From Streptomyces sp. NRRL B-1347 (lineage in GTDB: Bacteria > Actinomycetota > Actinomycetes > Streptomycetales > Streptomycetaceae), in assembly GCF_000720325.1 (NCBI RefSeq), contig NZ_JOJM01000033.1:62001-126000 (forward strand): a DNA stretch of 64,000 nucleotides, written 5' to 3'. Position 1 is the first letter of the stretch. Every line of letters begins with the position of its first letter. This document shows positions 42,301-51,122 of the stretch, piece by piece. A program made the translations under genes and the position numbers. Below the pieces are notes generated by a model. The model had not been told where the DNA came from, did no database searches, and worked only from the letters and a program-made list of their open reading frames with translations.

Positions 42301-44517
42301 ATGCTCGCCACGCTCGCCCGGACGGCAACGCGCCGTCCCGTCTTGGTGCTGTTGGTCTGGTTACTGCTGCTCGTTGTCGGATTCGGTTTCGGCACGCGGG
42401 TGTTCGGCGACCTCAACTCGTCCGTGGAGGACGTGCCCGGCAGCGAGTCGGCGGTCACGAGCGAGGTACTCGGGCCGCTCACCCCGGACGGGGAGTCGTT
42501 CACGGCGTCCGTCACTGGCGGCACGGACGGATCGGTGCGCGCGCAGGAGGTGCGCGCGGCGGTCGCCGACGCGGTCGCCGACGTGCGCGGCCAGAAGGGG
42601 GTCGACCGGGTCGCCGACCCGTACACCGCGAAGGGGCTGCTCGCCGAGGACGGGAAGGTGCTCCTGATCCCCGTCACGCTGGAGGGCGACCTCTCCGACC
42701 GCGACGAGATCCACGCGGTGAACGACGCCGCCGACCGGCTGCGGGAGATCGCGGGGGCGGCGGGCGACCGCGTCGACGTGGCGGTCAGCGGCGACCCGCT
42801 GCTCGGTGACCAGATGGGCGGCCGCGCCCAGGAGGACGTGGCGCGCGCCGAGCTGATCACCCTGCCCGCCGTCCTCCTCGTCCTGCTGCTGATCTTCGGC
42901 GGGCTCCGGGCGGCCGGTCTGCCGCTGCTCGTCGCGGTGAGCGGGGTGGCCGGGGCGTTCCTGACGCTGTTCGCGTTCAGCCAGTTCACCGAGATCTCGG
43001 TGTACGCGGTGCAGGTCGTGACGATGCTCGGCCTCGGCCTCGCGGTGGACTACGCGCTGCTGATGGTGGTGCGGTTCCGCGAGGAACGGGGGCACGAGCG
43101 GGACGTCGTACGCGCCGTGCACGCCACGGTCGCGCACGCCGGGCGGACCGTGCTGTTCTCCGGTCTGACGGTGGCCGTGTGCCTGTCGGGCCTGGTCTGG
43201 TTCCCCAGCCCGTTCCTGCGGAGCATGGGGCTCGCCGCGGGCGCGGTCGTCGTGGTCGACATGCTGGCGGCCCTGACGCTGCTCCCCGCCCTGCTCGCCC
43301 TGTTCGGCGGCAAGCTCACGCCCCGGCGTACGAAGTCGCGCCTGCGGAAGCGGCCCGCGGAGCCCGGTGCGCTCTTCGCCCGGCTCGCCCGCTTCGCCGC
43401 CCGCCGCCCCTACCCCGTCCTGGTCGCCGTCGTCGCCGGGCTCGCCGTGCTCGCGCTTCCCGTGCTCGGCATGCGCATCGAGATCGGCGACGCGCGCCAG
43501 CTGCCGCACGACACCGAGGCCCGGCAGCTCTACGACGCCGTGCACGAGCACTTCCCGGCCGGCACGGACGTGAACACCGTCGACGTCGTGATCCGGCCCG
43601 GCGCCGACCCGGCCTACGAACGCGAGATCCGCGCCCTGTCCGAGGTCACCCGGTCCAGCAGCGACCGGCTGCCGAACGGCACGACGCTGGTGCGGCTCAC
43701 CCCGACCGGCTCGGCGGACGGGCCGGAGGCGACCGCCCTCGTCGAGCGGGTGCGCGAGCTGCGCGGCGACGAACCGGCGAAGGTCACCGGCACCGCGGCC
43801 CGGCTCGTGGACTTCCGGGAGATGCTCGCCGACCGGGCCCCCTGGGCCGTGCTCACCGTGCTCGTGGGCCTGTTCGCGCTGCTCTTCGCCTTCACCGGCT
43901 CGCTGCTCAGCCCGCTGCGGACGCTGCTCACCACGCTGCTCAGCCTGGGCGCCGGGCTCGGCGTGGTGACCTGGGTGTTCCAGGACGGGCACGGGGCGAG
44001 CCTGCTCGGCGGCGAGGGGCTCGGCGCGCTCAGCCTGACCGCGCCGCCGCTGATCATCGCGATCGCGTTCGGGCTCGCCATGGACTACGAGCTGTTCATC
44101 CTGTCGCGGATGCGGGAGTCCTGGGAGGCGACCGGGAACGCGCACGAGGCGGTCGTCGAGGGGCTGCGCCGCTCGGGCCGCGTGGTGACCTGCGCCGCGC
44201 TGCTGCTCGCCATCGTCTTCGGCGGCTTCATGACGGGCGGCTTCTCGCCGATCCTGCAGATCGGCCTCGGTCTGACGCTCGCGGTCCTGATCGACGCCAC
44301 GATCGTGCGGATGCTCCTCGTGCCCGCCGCGATGACGCTGCTCGGCGACCGCGCGTGGTGGGCGCCGCCGTTCCTGCGCCGCCTGCACCAGCGGTACGGG
44401 CTCTCGGAGGCGCCGGCGACGGTCGCGGCGGAGCGCGCGGCCGTCGGGCCCGGACCTCAGGAGAGCACGACGACGTCCATGACGACCGCGGCGGCGAGCC
44501 CGCAGCCGAGGAGGTAG
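42301..44517 (+). CDS. MMPL/RND-family membrane transporter
   Basis: Transporter of 738 aa with the MMPL layout: one membrane segment (VLLVWLLLLVVGFGFGTRVF), a soluble loop to about residue 180, a bundle of five segments with GLGLAVDYALLMVVRFREER, a second membrane segment and loop (375-505), and a second bundle containing IAFGLAMDYELFILSRMRES. Such proteins export lipids, siderophores or drugs using proton force. AGGAG six bases before ATG 42301 decides the start. The last about 20 residues overlap the converging gene at 44457 by 61 nt. Confidence 0.88.
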   Translation: MLATLARTATRRPVLVLLVWLLLLVVGFGFGTRVFGDLNSSVEDVPGSESAVTSEVLGPLTPDGESFTASVTGGTDGSVRAQEVRAAVADAVADVRGQKGVDRVADPYTAKGLLAEDGKVLLIPVTLEGDLSDRDEIHAVNDAADRLREIAGAAGDRVDVAVSGDPLLGDQMGGRAQEDVARAELITLPAVLLVLLLIFGGLRAAGLPLLVAVSGVAGAFLTLFAFSQFTEISVYAVQVVTMLGLGLAVDYALLMVVRFREERGHERDVVRAVHATVAHAGRTVLFSGLTVAVCLSGLVWFPSPFLRSMGLAAGAVVVVDMLAALTLLPALLALFGGKLTPRRTKSRLRKRPAEPGALFARLARFAARRPYPVLVAVVAGLAVLALPVLGMRIEIGDARQLPHDTEARQLYDAVHEHFPAGTDVNTVDVVIRPGADPAYEREIRALSEVTRSSSDRLPNGTTLVRLTPTGSADGPEATALVERVRELRGDEPAKVTGTAARLVDFREMLADRAPWAVLTVLVGLFALLFAFTGSLLSPLRTLLTTLLSLGAGLGVVTWVFQDGHGASLLGGEGLGALSLTAPPLIIAIAFGLAMDYELFILSRMRESWEATGNAHEAVVEGLRRSGRVVTCAALLLAIVFGGFMTGGFSPILQIGLGLTLAVLIDATIVRMLLVPAAMTLLGDRAWWAPPFLRRLHQRYGLSEAPATVAAERAAVGPGPQESTTTSMTTAAASPQPRR

Positions 44518-44747
44518 CTGCCGAGCCTGGTCCGGCCGCGGCGGCTCAGCTCGACGACCACGCCGCAGAGGATCAGCAGCAGCCCGTACACACCGACGAC
44601 TAGAACGGACGCTCTATTCACCAGATGCGTTCCGAGCAGCACCGCCGCCACCGCCATCCCCGCGGTGGCGGCGGTGACGCGCAGTCGCCGTGCCTGGCGC
44701 GGGGTGCGGACCCCGCGCTCCGGGGCCCCTTGCTCCGACATGCTCAT
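44457..44747 (-). CDS. small two-span membrane protein
   Basis: Protein of 96 aa, not recognised. After a basic N-terminus (RTPRQARRLRVTAA) there are about three hydrophobic stretches (AGMAVAAVLLGTHLV, VLVVGVYGLLLILCGVVV, LLGCGLAAAVVMDVVVL). Its 3' end overlaps the MMPL gene end to end by 61 nt. It lies 14 bp downstream of nothing on its own strand but just before the NarL pair 2, whose stop is at 44762, so it is probably the last gene's neighbour with its own promoter. Confidence 0.6.
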   Translation of the reverse strand: MSMSEQGAPERGVRTPRQARRLRVTAATAGMAVAAVLLGTHLVNRASVLVVGVYGLLLILCGVVVELSRRGRTRLGSYLLGCGLAAAVVMDVVVLS

Positions 44748-44761
44748 GCCCGGGATCGTAG

Positions 44762-45427
44762 TCAGGCCCGCAGATACGCGAGCACGGCGAGCACCCGCCG
44801 GTGCGTGCCGTCGGTGACGGGCAGGTCGAGCTTGCCGAGGATGTTGCCGATGTGCTTGCCCACGGCGGCCTCCGTGACCACGAGTTCGGCGGCGATGGCG
44901 GCGTTGGACCTGCCCTCCGCGACCAGGGCGAGCACCTCGCGCTCGCGCGGCGTCAGCCGCTCCAGGGGGTCGCGTCTGCGCCGCAGCAACTGCCGTACGA
45001 CTTCCGGGTCCACGACCGTGCCGCCGTCGGCGACCCGGGTGAAGGCGTCCACGAACTGCTCGACCTGTCCGACCCGGTCCTTGAGCAGATAGCCGACCCC
45101 GCCGCCGTCGCCGGTGTCCAACAACTCGGCTGCGTACGACCGCTGTACGTACTGGCTGAGCACGAGGACCGGCAGGTCCGGCCGTTCGGCGCGCAGGGCG
45201 AGCGCGGCGCGCAGGCCCTCGTCCTGGAAGCCCGGCGGCATCCGCACGTCGGTGACGACGACGTCAGGACCGTGCTCCGCCACGGCCCGGCGCAGCGCGT
45301 CCGCGTCACCGACCGCCGCGACCACCTCGTGCCCGAAGCGGGTGAGCACCCCGACGAGGCCCTCGCGCAGCAACACGCTGTCCTCGGCGAGGACTACGCG
45401 GCGGGCGCGGGCGGCATCGGGTCGCAC
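44762..45427 (-). CDS. NarL/LuxR-family response regulator 2
   Basis: Response regulator of 221 aa, starting at a GTG within the 3' end of its kinase gene (34-nt overlap). Receiver: [13 protein letters not shown], phosphorylated Asp in VVTDVRMPP, Lys in YLLKDRV. LuxR output: [20 protein letters not shown], then [17 protein letters not shown]. It pairs with the kinase at 45394. Target unknown; the MMPL gene and small membrane protein are nearest. Confidence 0.88.
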   Translation of the reverse strand: MRPDAARARRVVLAEDSVLLREGLVGVLTRFGHEVVAAVGDADALRRAVAEHGPDVVVTDVRMPPGFQDEGLRAALALRAERPDLPVLVLSQYVQRSYAAELLDTGDGGGVGYLLKDRVGQVEQFVDAFTRVADGGTVVDPEVVRQLLRRRRDPLERLTPREREVLALVAEGRSNAAIAAELVVTEAAVGKHIGNILGKLDLPVTDGTHRRVLAVLAYLRA

Positions 45428-46644
45428 GGGATCTCCAGGGACAGGACGGTCGGCCCGCCGGGCGGACTGGTGACGGTCAGTGTGCCATCGAGGACGGCGA
45501 GGCGGTCGGCGAGCCCGGTCAGACCGGTGCCGCGCGCGGGGTCGGCGCCGCCGCACCCGTCGTCGCGCACCCGTACGCGCAGGGCGCCGTCCGCGTACCG
45601 GGCGTGGACCTCGGCGCGTGCGGCGCCGCTGTGCCGGGCGACGTTGGCGAGGGCCTCGCGCACGGCGAAGTACGCGCCGGACTCGACGGGTTCGGGCAGC
45701 CGGGGCAGGTCCGCGTCGGTGTCCACGGGCACGGGCGAGCGGTCGGCGGCGTCCTCGACGGCGGCCGCGAGGCCGTAGTCGGCGAGGACGCGCGGGTGGA
45801 TGCCCCGGATCAGCTCGCGCAGTTCGGCAAGGACCCGGTCGGCCTCCTCGTGGGCCGCGGCGAGCCGGTCGGCGAGCGGGCTGCCCGGCTCGGCGTCGAG
45901 GCGGGCGAGGCCGAGGCCCATGCTCAGGGCGACGAGCCGCTGCTGCGCCCCGTCGTGCAGGTCCCGCTCCACCCGGCGGCGTTCGGCCTCGAAGGCGGCG
46001 ACGAGCCGGGCCCTGGACCGGGTCACCTCGGCGAGCCGCGCCTCCGTCTCGGCCTCGCGCGGGGCGAGGAGGAGTTGGGCGACGGCGGCGCGGGCGGCGG
46101 CGTACGCGCCGAGCGGGTACAGCAGGACGGCGAGCAGCAGCAGGCCGAGCGCGGCGGTGCCGCAGGCCGCCGGGTACGACTCGACGAACCACAGCTTGGC
46201 GGGCCGTACGCCGCCGCCGTCGGGGCCGCCGGTGAGCGCGAGTTGGGCGGGCGCGGCGGCCAGGGCGAGGGGCAGCCCGAGGGTGCAGGCGGCCACCGCC
46301 AGGTCGAGGGGCCACAGCACGCAGGCCATCAGGACGGCGTACGCCAGCTCCCGCCAGGTCGCCTGCTCCCGCACGCGCAGCCGCAGCCAGGCCGCGAGGC
46401 CGGGGGCGTCGGGGGTGCGGTGCGGGCTGGCCACGGGGCCCGGCCGCACGAGCAGGGCCCGGCGGCGCTCCAGGGCCCCGACGGGCACGCCCGCGAGCGC
46501 GAGCAGGGCGAGCAGGGGGATGCCCACGACGACGAGGCTGGCGGCCAGGCCCAGGGCGAGGCCGCCGGCCAGGGCGACGAGGAGGGGTGCCCCCACCGCG
46601 GCCCCGGAGACGACGTAGGCCGCGGCCCTCCACCGGTGCTTCAC
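45394..46644 (-). CDS. NarL-type sensor histidine kinase 2
   Basis: Membrane kinase of 416 aa. The N-terminal 200 residues contain about four to five hydrophobic segments including the pair around [18 protein letters not shown] and [18 protein letters not shown]. The phosphorylated His is in [19 protein letters not shown], and the HATPase region shows [20 protein letters not shown] and [12 protein letters not shown]. Resembles the sensor-domain kinases paired with LuxR regulators near transporter genes. Signal unknown. Confidence 0.87.
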   Translation of the reverse strand: MKHRWRAAAYVVSGAAVGAPLLVALAGGLALGLAASLVVVGIPLLALLALAGVPVGALERRRALLVRPGPVASPHRTPDAPGLAAWLRLRVREQATWRELAYAVLMACVLWPLDLAVAACTLGLPLALAAAPAQLALTGGPDGGGVRPAKLWFVESYPAACGTAALGLLLLAVLLYPLGAYAAARAAVAQLLLAPREAETEARLAEVTRSRARLVAAFEAERRRVERDLHDGAQQRLVALSMGLGLARLDAEPGSPLADRLAAAHEEADRVLAELRELIRGIHPRVLADYGLAAAVEDAADRSPVPVDTDADLPRLPEPVESGAYFAVREALANVARHSGAARAEVHARYADGALRVRVRDDGCGGADPARGTGLTGLADRLAVLDGTLTVTSPPGGPTVLSLEIPCDPMPPAPAA

Positions 46645-46668
46645 GCGGTCACGCTAACCGCAGCCCGC

Positions 46669-47205
46669 TCAGGGCACGTCGGGGCCCTGCTCCGGGACTT
46701 CGTCCCAGGGCACGTCGGGGCCCGGGTCGTCGTCGACGCTCAGGCCGTCGCCCCAGCCGAAGTCGTCGAAGGCGGCGTGCACCCCCGTGACGAAGAACAG
46801 GCAGAAGACGACGATCAGGCCGAGGAAGCCGAGCACGGCGACCGTGCCCAGCGTGTTGGCGACCGGGCGCGGCGCGTGCGCGGTCGCCCGCTCGGGCCGC
46901 TCCGGGGCGTAGTACACGGTCACGACGTCGCCCTCGATGACCGTCCCCGGGCCGTTCTCCTCCTCGAAGCGGACCGTGCGGCCGTCGCGGGTGACGAACT
47001 CGTAGACGTGGTGCAGGGTCGTGGACACGTGGTGGTCGTCGCCGTGCCCGGAGGTCGTCGTGTAGGTGCGCAGACAGCGCGCCTCGGCGGTCAGGCCGCT
47101 GCGCCAGGCGCGCCGCATCTCTGCCGAACGCCTGATGATCGCGGCCGCCATGACGAGGGCTATGCCCGCCATGAGCGCCGGTACGACGTAGAACATCGCT
47201 TCCAT
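46669..47205 (-). CDS. DUF3592-type membrane protein
   Basis: Protein of 178 aa with a membrane segment at each end of a small domain: FYVVPALMAGIALVMAAAII at the start, and TLGTVAVLGFLGLIVVFCLF at about residues 118-137. The central extracytoplasmic domain (TAEARCLRTYTTTSGHGDDH, then VYEFVTRDGRTVRFEEENGP and VTVYYAPERPE) is the DUF3592 pattern. The last 35 residues are acidic with repeated DVPWDEVP. Function unknown. It lies between NarL kinase 2 and the LPMO gene. Confidence 0.72.
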   Translation of the reverse strand: MEAMFYVVPALMAGIALVMAAAIIRRSAEMRRAWRSGLTAEARCLRTYTTTSGHGDDHHVSTTLHHVYEFVTRDGRTVRFEEENGPGTVIEGDVVTVYYAPERPERATAHAPRPVANTLGTVAVLGFLGLIVVFCLFFVTGVHAAFDDFGWGDGLSVDDDPGPDVPWDEVPEQGPDVP

Positions 47206-47225
47206 GAGGGCCCCCGATAAATCCC

Positions 47226-47258
47226 GCGCACGCCGTAGTGGTCACGTACGGCGTGCGC
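47226..47258 (-). terminator. terminator of the LPMO gene
   Basis: An 11-bp perfect stem (GCGCACGCCGT and complement) with an 11-base loop lies 65 bp beyond the LPMO stop on the minus strand. Confidence 0.7.
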
Positions 47259-47322
47259 AGAACCTACCCGTGGGGGGTGGTGGAGATCCTCAGGACAACC
47301 TCTGAACCAGCGGCCGGAGGTG

Positions 47323-47922
47323 TCAGAAGGTGACGTCCGAGCAGGCGTAGAACGCGTTGCCCGTGTCCGCGATCGTCCAGACGGCGAGGATCACGTGGTG
47401 GCCGCTGCGGCCGCTCGGGATCGTGCCGCTGTGCGACAGGGTCGCGGGCGGCTGCTGGGCGTTGTACGGGACGGTGAGGAACGGCTGGGTGTCGAGCGCC
47501 GCCCTCGTCAGGGGCTGGCTCTCGTTCCAGCCCTGCTTGGTGATGTAGTACCGGAAGTCCGTGGTGCGGTGCCGCGCGGTGAACTGCCAGCGGAAGGAGT
47601 AGCTCTGGCCGCCCGACACCTTCGTCGTGGGCCAGGCGTTGCCGTTCGGCTGCGTCGCCTTGTTGAGCGAGCTGAAGCCGGCGAGCCCGGCGGAACAGAG
47701 CTTGCCGTCGGCGGGACCGCCCGCCGGGAAGCCCTTGGGGCCTTCGACGCTCTGCGGTTCGTACTGTATGGAGCCGCAGCCGGTCACCACGCCCTTGGCG
47801 CAGTTGATCTGACGGCTTGCTGGCAGGTCGGTGTAGCCATGGCTGCTGGCGCCGCCGGTCGAGAGCACGAAGGCTCCGACCGTCGCCATCCCGAGCATGG
47901 CGGCGGACAACTTGTTTCGCAT
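47323..47922 (-). CDS. lpmP: AA10 lytic polysaccharide monooxygenase (LpmP-like)
   Basis: Secreted copper monooxygenase of 199 aa, a single AA10 domain without an extra binding module. The signal peptide ends at GASS-H, leaving H28 as the new N-terminus; H28 and H118 (QFTARHR) form the copper histidine brace. C-terminal NAFYACSDVTF and four or more Cys fit chitin-active AA10 proteins. Gene order relative to cslA-glxA-cslZ matches S. coelicolor SCO2833, named LpmP and linked to tip-glycan and peptidoglycan remodelling (from memory). Two DasR-like sites upstream suggest control by chitin-derived aminosugars. AGGAGC precedes the start. Confidence 0.88.
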   Translation of the reverse strand: MRNKLSAAMLGMATVGAFVLSTGGASSHGYTDLPASRQINCAKGVVTGCGSIQYEPQSVEGPKGFPAGGPADGKLCSAGLAGFSSLNKATQPNGNAWPTTKVSGGQSYSFRWQFTARHRTTDFRYYITKQGWNESQPLTRAALDTQPFLTVPYNAQQPPATLSHSGTIPSGRSGHHVILAVWTIADTGNAFYACSDVTF

Positions 47923-48034
47923 GCTGCGCTCCTGAACAACGTGGGGGCAGTTCTGTGAGCCGTGCGCGCGCTTACGGTCGTGCTGAGCTGCCGCGTGACG
48001 GGTGGTGCCGTCGTCACACGGGATGCGATTCGCA

Positions 48035-48071
48035 TGGTCTGAACCTGTGGGGACGTGCGGTCTAGACCAAG
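48035..48071. promoter_or_regulatory. DasR-type dre pair upstream of the LPMO gene
   Basis: The 10-bp palindrome GGTCTAGACC at 48059-48068 is the core of the DasR consensus (A-C/G-TGGTCTAGACCA-C/G-T). Twenty-four bases away, TGGTCTGAACCT (48035-48046) matches nine of 12 bases of the chitinase-promoter direct repeat TGGTCCAGACCT. Both lie 113-149 bp upstream of the LPMO start. Confidence 0.75.
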
Positions 48072-48222
48072 TCCCAGATTATTGCGGGTAGTTGAACATG
48101 TCCATACCAATCGTGGAGACGATCCGATCGCACCGACTCCGCGAAGTCGCGACGGGTTCACCGCCGTCGGGGGCCGCGAGATCCGGCCGGAGACCAGCGG
48201 TCGAGCAGCAGCCGACCGGCGA

Positions 48223-49410
48223 TCAGCGTTCTCCGTGCCCCGTGTAGAACGCCACCGTCAGATCCTTCACCAGCGCCTTGCGCTCGTAGTCGTCGAGCTC
48301 GACCAGGCCGCGCGTGGTGAGGCGGGCCACCGTGTCCTCGACGGAGTCGACCACCGACGTGAGCACGCTGTCACGGTGCCGCGCGTCGAGCGCGGCGATC
48401 CCGCGCCGGTGCATCGCGGCCGCCACCTCCGGCGCGTACTCGATCCGCGTCGGCTGTACGGAGAAGACCTCGATCCCCACCGGCTCCGCCTGCGCGGCGA
48501 GGGCCCGCGTCAGGGCCTCGCCGACGGCCTCCGCGTCCCGCAGCGTCGGGCCGCCGTCGGCCGCGCCCCGGGACCCGTCGTGGAAGGCGTCCGCGGGCAG
48601 CCGCGACAGGACGCGGGCGGCCGTCGCCTCCACGCACTCGCGCAGGTACTCCTGGTGGTCCGCGACGGCGAGCGCGGCCCGCGCGGTGTCCTTGACCCGC
48701 CACACCACGAGCACCACCACCCGCAGCGCCACGCCGGAGCGGTCCACGGCGGCCATCGGCTCGCTGCGCCAGTGCCGAAGGCGCACGTCGACGCGGCGCC
48801 GCAGCAGCAACGGGTTCACCCACAGCAGCCCGGTCCGCCGCACGCTCCCCCGGTACCTGCCGAACAGGGTCAGGACCCACGCCCCGCCGACCCGGCCGCG
48901 CGCGAGCCCGCCGAAGCCGAACAGGGCGAGCGCCCCGGCCCCGGCCAGCACCGCCCACTGCGCGGCCCCGATCCCCGGCGCCCCCGCCCGGCCCGCCGCC
49001 CCGGGCAGGGCCCGGGGCAGCACCCCGGCCCACCACAGCGCGAGCACGCACCCCGCCGCGCCCACGCCACCGGCGAGCACCCCGACCGCGCCGGGCAGCA
49101 CCCGGGCGCGCCGCTCGGCGAGGTCCGGGTCGATCCCAGGCACCGGCGGCGGCAGCGGCACCGATGCCCGCCCCGCCTCCGCCCGGACCCCCGGCTCCAC
49201 GCGGGGGCGCGCCGCACCGCCGCGCACCACCCCGGCGGGCAGCGCCACCCCCACCGGATCCCGCGGATCGTCGCGGAACAGCAGATGGACGGGGATCTCC
49301 GTGGTGGCCTCGCTGTGGATGAGGCGGGGCGGACGGCCCGCGGCACCCGCCGCGCCGCCGCGCCCCCGGCCTTCGTCCGACTCCGGGGACCGCTCTGTCG
49401 TCGTGCTCAT
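48223..49410 (-). CDS. SPFH/Band 7 domain membrane protein
   Basis: Protein of 395 aa. GGAGG five bases before ATG 49410 decides the start. A charged, Pro-rich N-terminal part (about 105 residues) is followed by two hydrophobic segments (VLPGAVGVLAGGVGAAGCVL and WAVLAGAGALALFGFGGLA) and then the SPFH domain (TGLLWVNPLLLRRRVDVRLR, EPVGIEVFSVQPTRIEYAPE) and a helical C-terminus. SPFH proteins organise membrane microdomains. In S. coelicolor the gene at this position (SCO2834) lies beside the cslA region, so it could help place the polymerising complex; inferred from context. Confidence 0.8.
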   Translation of the reverse strand: MSTTTERSPESDEGRGRGGAAGAAGRPPRLIHSEATTEIPVHLLFRDDPRDPVGVALPAGVVRGGAARPRVEPGVRAEAGRASVPLPPPVPGIDPDLAERRARVLPGAVGVLAGGVGAAGCVLALWWAGVLPRALPGAAGRAGAPGIGAAQWAVLAGAGALALFGFGGLARGRVGGAWVLTLFGRYRGSVRRTGLLWVNPLLLRRRVDVRLRHWRSEPMAAVDRSGVALRVVVLVVWRVKDTARAALAVADHQEYLRECVEATAARVLSRLPADAFHDGSRGAADGGPTLRDAEAVGEALTRALAAQAEPVGIEVFSVQPTRIEYAPEVAAAMHRRGIAALDARHRDSVLTSVVDSVEDTVARLTTRGLVELDDYERKALVKDLTVAFYTGHGER

Positions 49411-49459
49411 CTCTGCCTCCGTCGCCTCCGCCATGGGTTCCCCGCCGCGCGCGGGCCCC

Positions 49460-50767
49460 TCACCGGAACAGCCGCCGCCACGTCTCGGGCCCCGGGACCC
49501 CGTCGGCCGCGCCGCCCCGCCAGCCCTGCGCCCGCTGGAAGGCCTCGACCGCCCTGCGGTCCGCCTCGCCCCAGCGCGGCCCGGGCCCGACCGCGTAGTA
49601 CTTGCCGAAGCCCTTGCGCACGAGCTGCCGCCCGAGCCGCTCGACGTACGCGTTGCTCTGCCCCGGCCGGAAGTGACCCTTGCCGGGGAACGCGGGCACG
49701 CCCTGCCCGCCCCCGGCCCCGGTCCCGCGTCCGCCGGGAATGTCCCGGCCCTTGCCCGTGACCAGGTACGACCAGGTCAGCGGGCCCGGAATGCCGTCCG
49801 CGTCCGCGCCCGTCCAGCCCTGCGCCCGCTGGAACGCCCGGGTCGCCCTGCGGTCGGCGTCGCCCCAGCGGGGTCCAGGACCCGAGCGGTAGTAATGGGC
49901 GCCGCCCCGGGCGACGAGGAGCCGCCCGAGCCGGGTGACGTGCGCGTTGTGCGCACCGGGGCCGAAGGAGCGCGCGCCGGGGTAGCGCCCGGGCGCCGCC
50001 GGGGTGGCACCGGCCGGGCCCGGCGCCCGCAGCCCCTTGTACCGGTAGGCCCGGTAGCGGTCCGCGTCCTTCCAGTACGCGTAGGGCGTGGCCTTCTTGC
50101 GGGTGTACGGCCGCGCCTGCTCATAGGCGAGATAGGAGGTGCGCGTGGAGTCCGCCCAGCCGCCGAAAATCGTCACGTGCGAGCCCCTCTCCGGGTTCGC
50201 CGGATTGTGGAACAGGAGAATGTCCCCCGGTTCGAGGTCGGCCTTCGAGACGCGCGTCCCGTACTGGTCGAGCGTGCCCGTCCATTCGTTCCCGCCGAGA
50301 TTCCAGGCCATCGAGACAAAGCCCGAGCAGTCCTGCCGGTAGCCGTCCGCCCAGAAACTCCGCAGGTTGTACGGCACCCGCGCGTCCACCCACCGCTTGG
50401 CCCTGCCGATGATCTCGGCCCGGGTGGTGGTGCGCAGCTGCGCCCCGTGGGCACTGGTCCCGTGCAGCGGGCTCTGCCTGCCCTGCGGGGTGTCGGGGTC
50501 GCCCCCGTTCGGGGCTGCCGCACCGGATCCCACCTGCGGAAACGACTCCGGTGCCGGAGTCGCGGCCGCGGGCAGAGCCTGGCCGGGGCCGAGCACGGAG
50601 CCCGCCGCGGCCGCGAGGACCAGGGCCCGGCGGGCGCCGTGCGCAGCCGGGTGGCCGCCGCGCCCCGGCGGCAGCGCGTGCATCCCGGCCCGCCGCCAGT
50701 ACACGCATCCCGGGCACTCGCAGTCGCTCGCGGGCTTGAATTCCTCGAATGCCGGAGCGGCCTCCAT
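49460..50767 (-). CDS. NlpC/P60-like endopeptidase with two peptidoglycan-binding repeats
   Basis: Protein of 435 aa. GAGGGG precedes ATG 50767. The N-terminus has a Cys cluster (ASDCECPGCVYW, residues 14-24) then a hydrophobic stretch ARRALVLAAAAGSVLG that may be an anchor or signal. The amidase-type domain has C147 in RQDCSGFV and H197 in GSHVTIFGGW, plus DILLFHNP. Two C-terminal PG_binding repeats (about 258-325 and 355-435) share GPGPRWGDADRRA and AFQRAQGW. It should cut or bind peptidoglycan at the cell surface. Neighbour of the SPFH gene and just upstream (divergent) of cslA across tRNA-Lys and fadR-like genes. Confidence 0.82.
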   Translation of the reverse strand: MEAAPAFEEFKPASDCECPGCVYWRRAGMHALPPGRGGHPAAHGARRALVLAAAAGSVLGPGQALPAAATPAPESFPQVGSGAAAPNGGDPDTPQGRQSPLHGTSAHGAQLRTTTRAEIIGRAKRWVDARVPYNLRSFWADGYRQDCSGFVSMAWNLGGNEWTGTLDQYGTRVSKADLEPGDILLFHNPANPERGSHVTIFGGWADSTRTSYLAYEQARPYTRKKATPYAYWKDADRYRAYRYKGLRAPGPAGATPAAPGRYPGARSFGPGAHNAHVTRLGRLLVARGGAHYYRSGPGPRWGDADRRATRAFQRAQGWTGADADGIPGPLTWSYLVTGKGRDIPGGRGTGAGGGQGVPAFPGKGHFRPGQSNAYVERLGRQLVRKGFGKYYAVGPGPRWGEADRRAVEAFQRAQGWRGGAADGVPGPETWRRLFR

Positions 50768-51010
50768 GCGATTCCCCTCACATCCGCCGGGATGTCCGGG
50801 GAAGGCCCCCGGCCAGGATTGTCCGCGCATCTGCATATCCGTCAGTTTTCCAACTGTCCGGAGATATCGCATGTTGACGGTCCGAATGATGGAGGGGGCC
50901 CGGTAAAGCCCTCCCTCCCGATCCACCCGCCCCGCCAGGCGAAGGCACCCCCGGCCACTCAGTGGTCATGAGCACCCTCGAACGTCCGGTAGAGTTATCT
51001 CTGTCAGCAG

Positions 51011-51084
51011 GCGCCGCTAGCTCAGTTGGTTAGAGCAGCTGACTCTTAATCAGCGGGTCCGGGGTTCGAGTCCCTGGCGGCGCA
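51011..51084 (+). tRNA. tRNA-Lys (CTT anticodon), copy 3
   Basis: Identical 74-base tRNA to copies at 20559 and 38300. It is preceded by the same GTCAGCAG and followed by the same 17 bases (CGATGACGATGGCGAGG) as copy 1, then by the FadR-type regulator 39 bp downstream, with no terminator between, so read-through into that gene is possible. Confidence 0.97.
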
Positions 51085-51122
51085 CGATGACGATGGCGAG
51101 GTTCTGCCGCTACGGTTGCGCC

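Noticed and set aside
42361..44388. 675-codon minus-strand frame opposite the MMPL gene
   Set aside because: His/Gln/Arg-rich shadow of a convincing transporter gene.
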